The notes under the pieces are model-generated. The model did no database searches, was not told the DNA's origin, and was given only the letters and a program-made list of their open reading frames with translations. A stretch of 7,744 bases of DNA. Origin: Francisellaceae bacterium (GTDB lineage: Bacteria > Pseudomonadota > Gammaproteobacteria > Berkiellales > Berkiellaceae). The stretch covers positions 1-7,744 of the forward strand of contig JAHFQG010000037.1 in assembly GCA_023266415.1 (NCBI GenBank), in the 5' to 3' direction. Shown piece by piece: positions 1 to 7,744 of the stretch. The position numbers were made by a program, and so were the translations under genes. Within the stretch, counting starts at the first letter, position 1. Each line of letters opens with the position of its first letter.

Positions 1-1736
1 TTATGAATTTCTGGGGTATTCCCAAACAGCCAAGAAAGTGGGACATCAATGGGGGTATTCATGCCATCTTGCACGGATAAATGGGCTTCTTGAGTGGTCA
101 CGCCCACCACTGCCAGAGGACAACGTTCACGGGCACTGATGCGTTGCAGCAAAGGCACATCGGACACGGCCAATACATAGCGTTCTTGGGATTCATTTGA
201 CCAAATTTCACGGGGGCTCATACTGGGTTCATCGCTCAAAATAGTGCGCAAATTGAATTTTGCGCCTAAGTTACTGTCGTGTACCAATTCAGGGAAGGCA
301 TTGCTGAGCCCCCCAGCACCCACATCGTGGATGGAAATAATGGGATTTTGATCGCCCAAAGCGGTACAAGCCTGAATAACTTCTTGGGCGCGTCGTTCCA
401 TTTCCGCGTTATCGCGTTGAACGGAGGCGAAATCGAGTTCGAGGTTTTGAGCATCGGTCAGGCTGGACGCAGAACCGCCTCCCAGTCCAATTTTTAGGGC
501 AGGCCCGCCCAAAATCACCAAAGTGGTGTGGGGGGGAATGGTTTTTTTGAAAGTGTGCATGGGGCGTATGTTGCCCACCCCACCGGCTATCATAATGGGT
601 TTGTGATAGCCCGCTGTTTTTTGTGCATTCAAAGGAAATTCAAAGCTTCTGAAGTACCCCACGATGTTGGGGCGACCGAATTCGTTGTTGTAGGCGGCAG
701 CGCCCAGAGGGGCTTCTTGCATGAGAGTGAGGGCAGTTTGGGTACGAGGGAGACAAGTGCTGTGAGTTTCCCAGGGTTCGGGCAACGTGGGTAAACGCAA
801 ATGTGAGACGGTAAACCCAGTCAGACCCGCTTTGGGCTGGCTGCCTTGCCCAGTAGCGCCTTCATCTCGAATTTCCCCGCCCGAGCCGGTGGCTGCTCCG
901 GGGTAAGGGGCGATGGCGGTGGGATGGTTATGGGTTTCGACTTTGATGAGAAAGGGAATAGGTTCATATTGAGTGGTATATTGATGTGATTCTGGGTGAA
1001 TAAACAATCGATGTGCTAAGGCGCCGTTTATGACAGCAGCGTTATCTGTGTAAGCGGATAATACCCCTTCCGGATTTTTTTGTGTGGTATTTTGAATCAT
1101 TTGAAACAGCGACTGGGGTTGTTTTTGGCCGGCCAAGGTCCAAGAAGCTTTAAAAATTTTATGGCGACAATGTTCAGAGTTGGCTTGGGCGAACATCATG
1201 AGTTCGGCATCGGTGGGATGACGGCCTTGCTGGGTAAAAAAAGCGGTAATATAGGCCAATTCATCGATGGATAAGGCCCATCCATATTGAATATTGGCTT
1301 GTGCGAGTGTGGCGAGAGGGATATTGCATCCTTGTGAAGGGGGTAAGGATGAAAATAAGGCGTATCCGGCTTCGTAAGAAGTGACGATGGTTTGGGTGAG
1401 GCGATCGTAGAGCTCTTCCGGGTGAAACAAGGGGGCTTTTAAAAAAAAAGCAATGCCTTTTTCGATAGATTGGAGGGCAGTAAACCCCACGCGCTGCAGA
1501 ATGTCGGTGGCTTTACTGGACCAAGGGGAACGGGTGCCCAAGCGAGGAATAACCACATAGGTGGGGGCTTGGGTAGAGGGATGGGGGTTTAAATTCAGGA
1601 TATCGGGCAGTCCTGGAAAATCTGTTGAAGCGTTGAGATAATAGACATTAAGGGCTTCAATGGGTACACCCATTTTGTTTTGCAGTTGTTGTAAGCGATA
1701 GGGGGTATAGGCACTTTGGCCTATCTCGTACCTCAT
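1..1736 (-). CDS. purL: Phosphoribosylformylglycinamidine synthase (FGAM synthase), large single-chain type, 3' end outside the window
   Basis: Makes FGAM from FGAR, glutamine and ATP, the fourth step of de novo purine synthesis, in the cytoplasm. The first 578 codons are visible in one open frame that runs off the left edge. Proteobacterial single-chain PurL has about 1290 residues, so a little under half is present. The N-terminal domain is followed by a linker and the first synthase half. Motifs seen are [10 protein letters not shown] (about residue 80), [14 protein letters not shown] with NSEHCRH at 186-192, [18 protein letters not shown] from 265, [13 protein letters not shown] soon after, NNEFGRP, and [16 protein letters not shown] around 469. 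All fit the ATP/FGAR-binding half. The C-terminal glutaminase domain lies outside. The start is the ATG at 1736, whose first bases form an ATGA overlap with the tadA stop, which argues for translational coupling. It is the last gene visible in the guaB-guaA-tadA-purL operon. Identity is near certain. Confidence 0.97.
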   Translation of the reverse strand, partial: MRYEIGQSAYTPYRLQQLQNKMGVPIEALNVYYLNASTDFPGLPDILNLNPHPSTQAPTYVVIPRLGTRSPWSSKATDILQRVGFTALQSIEKGIAFFLKAPLFHPEELYDRLTQTIVTSYEAGYALFSSLPPSQGCNIPLATLAQANIQYGWALSIDELAYITAFFTQQGRHPTDAELMMFAQANSEHCRHKIFKASWTLAGQKQPQSLFQMIQNTTQKNPEGVLSAYTDNAAVINGALAHRLFIHPESHQYTTQYEPIPFLIKVETHNHPTAIAPYPGAATGSGGEIRDEGATGQGSQPKAGLTGFTVSHLRLPTLPEPWETHSTCLPRTQTALTLMQEAPLGAAAYNNEFGRPNIVGYFRSFEFPLNAQKTAGYHKPIMIAGGVGNIRPMHTFKKTIPPHTTLVILGGPALKIGLGGGSASSLTDAQNLELDFASVQRDNAEMERRAQEVIQACTALGDQNPIISIHDVGAGGLSNAFPELVHDSNLGAKFNLRTILSDEPSMSPREIWSNESQERYVLAVSDVPLLQRISARERCPLAVVGVTTQEAHLSVQDGMNTPIDVPLSWLFGNTPEIH

Positions 1737-2139
1737 AAACGTTTTTCCTGAAAAAACTGTTGTAAAGACGCACGGCAGATTTCTTCTAACACACCGCCTT
1801 GAACGATGGGTTGATGCGGAGTTTTTTCTTTGGGGTTAGAGGCCCCAAACACCACGCGATCGACTCGAGCATGGGCTAAGGCAGCCCAGCACATATCGCA
1901 GGGTTCGAGGGTTACGTACAACGTACAGCCGATGAGGCGATAATTGTTGAGTACATTGCCAGCGGCTCGAAGAGCCCTAATTTCAGCATGAGCGGAGGGA
2001 TCGCGCTCTGTAATGGGGCAATTCCAGCCGGTGGCCACAAGGGTATTGTTTTTCACCACCACGGCACCAATGGGTACTTCACCCCACTGTTGGGCAGTTT
2101 TGGCACAGTGGAGGGCTTGTTGCATCCAGTGATTATCGT

Positions 2140-2149
<10 letters not shown>
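1733..2149 (-). CDS. tadA: tRNA adenosine(34) deaminase TadA-like protein, shortened
   Basis: By family this zinc enzyme deaminates wobble adenosine 34 to inosine in tRNA-Arg(ACG). The 138-residue protein has the cytidine/deoxycytidylate deaminase fold signature: zinc ligand His54 and catalytic Glu56 in SAHAEIRAL, and zinc ligands Cys84 and Cys87 in EPCDMC. TadA-like context includes [25 protein letters not shown] and [10 protein letters not shown], and [16 protein letters not shown] matches the C-terminal helix of the family. It is shorter than E. coli TadA (167 residues). Part of this is a missing segment after FGASNPK, where TadA normally has a GAAGSL...HHPGMNH-type stretch. The ATG at 2149 lies 10 bases inside the guaA 3' end, and the stop overlaps the purL start. 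No strong ribosome site is visible, so coupling to guaA is likely. A free-base or nucleoside deaminase role is a less likely alternative suggested by the purine operon and the deletion. Confidence 0.88.
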
Positions 2150-6534
<4,385 letters not shown>

Positions 6535-7744
6535 TAGGCTTGCCATAGATCATAGACTGGACCTGGGGTATTCAGCAGCTCAGCTGTTGTCCCATCGGCC
6601 ACAATGACGCCCTGTTGTAGCATAATGACTCGGTCAAATTGAGACAACAGATGCAAGCGATGAATAGACACTATCATAGCCGCCTCTTTAAATGCTCTCA
6701 AAACCCCAGATAAAATTTCTTTTTCAGTGGGTAAATCTACGCTAGAAGTGGGTTCATCCATTAAAATCAACGAACTCAACCGTGCGGCAAACAAGCCCCG
6801 TGCCAATGCTAACCGTTGTTTCTGCCCCACTGATAAATTTAACCCTTTTTCGCGAATATCCGTTTTAAAGCCATCCGGTAAAGTCGCCAAAACATCTGAA
6901 AAACAAGCCAGACTGATAACTTTATCGAGTTCAGCGGGTTCTGTGGGTAAATCTAGTGCAATATTAAACGCAATGGTGTTTTCAAAAATTTCTGGATCTT
7001 GAGGAATGAGCGTTGCAATGGCCTGAAGAGGCTCTAGGGAATCGAAAGACATATCATCAATTGTTAGGGTTACTTTTGATGGGGTATAGAGCCCACATAA
7101 GAGGTTCATGAGGGTACTTTTACCTCCGCCACTGAGGCCAATCAGCGCGATTTTTTCACCCCGTTTTATGGTAAAGTGCATGGCATCAAATATTTGGCCC
7201 CGTGCAGAACCTGGGGCATGATGAAAAGCCAGATTTTCAATTTTTAAAGTATGCCATTGTCGGGCTATGGTTGCCCCTTTTGGTTGATGAGCTAACTGTT
7301 TTATATCATCTAAAATAGGTTGGATGCCTTTTACTTCGGTATCCATGCGAACGAGATCGCCCCAATGGGTACTTAATTCACTAAACACCCTTTCTAAATC
7401 TTGTTGGTATCGAATAATCATTACGACCAGACCTATCAGGATAGTACCCGTTGTTTTGAGGGTAATAAGGGTATATCCAATTAAAATAATCGCTTGTACG
7501 AATGATAATAACACCCGCATGAAGAACCATTTCCCCTCGTTTAACACAGCTTCTTTTCTAAAAAAAGGCCAAACAGACAGAATGCGCTGTGACAAGTTTG
7601 AGCTTGTTAACTCGCTAAGTCGTAAGGTAATAATGGTGGTTATATTACTGATGTAATCAAATAATATGGCCCCCACATGGTTATCGATTTCATTTTGTGC
7701 GTGATACAGGGGAATGAGCTTTCGGTCGAACAGAAAGACGATCC

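Noticed and set aside
1431..1450. Programmed frameshift at the T9A4 run in purL
   Set aside because: The run encodes the in-frame residues AFFLKA, no close stop is seen in the -1 frame, and PurL continues normally; chance homopolymer is enough.

Overview
The window carries six protein genes and no RNA genes. All are ordinary chromosomal housekeeping genes except a truncated ABC transporter at the right edge. The protein sequences (full-length GuaB, a GuaA ending in the PPATIEWE tail, the large single-chain type of PurL) and the divergent xseA/guaB arrangement, which is also found in Escherichia coli, point to a gammaproteobacterium. Base composition is moderate. The genus cannot be fixed from this window. 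An obligately or facultatively intracellular lineage such as Legionellales is only a guess.

The left part (1-5275) is one leftward operon on the minus strand, guaB-guaA-tadA-purL. Every junction overlaps: 11 bases at guaB/guaA, 10 at guaA/tadA, and an ATGA overlap of 4 at tadA/purL. No internal terminator or gap is seen, so the genes are very likely co-transcribed and translationally coupled. GuaB turns IMP into XMP, GuaA turns XMP into GMP, and PurL carries out the fourth step of de novo IMP synthesis. TadA, by family a wobble-adenosine tRNA deaminase, sits between them. PurL runs off the left edge with 578 codons visible. A sigma70-type promoter (TTGAAA, 17 bp, TACAAT) lies just upstream of guaB.

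The most unusual object is a C-rich palindromic repeat cluster of about 133 bp (3669-3801). It is inserted at the very start of guaA, between the start codon and the first conserved GuaA residues. It stays open in frame, so GuaA as annotated has a proline-rich N-terminal extension of about 46 residues built from 9- and 13-residue repeats. The cluster contains two hairpins and a canonical G-quadruplex motif on the template strand. It also places a strong Shine-Dalgarno-like run in front of an AUU codon at the conserved GuaA start.

To the right, xseA (exonuclease VII large subunit, 5350-6534, plus strand) diverges from guaB. It converges on, and overlaps by 31 bases, the 3' end of a minus-strand ABC transporter gene (6504 to the right edge), whose N-terminal part lies outside the window. 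The only sizeable non-coding stretch is the 74-base guaB/xseA intergenic region. No stretch over 300 bases lacks a gene.
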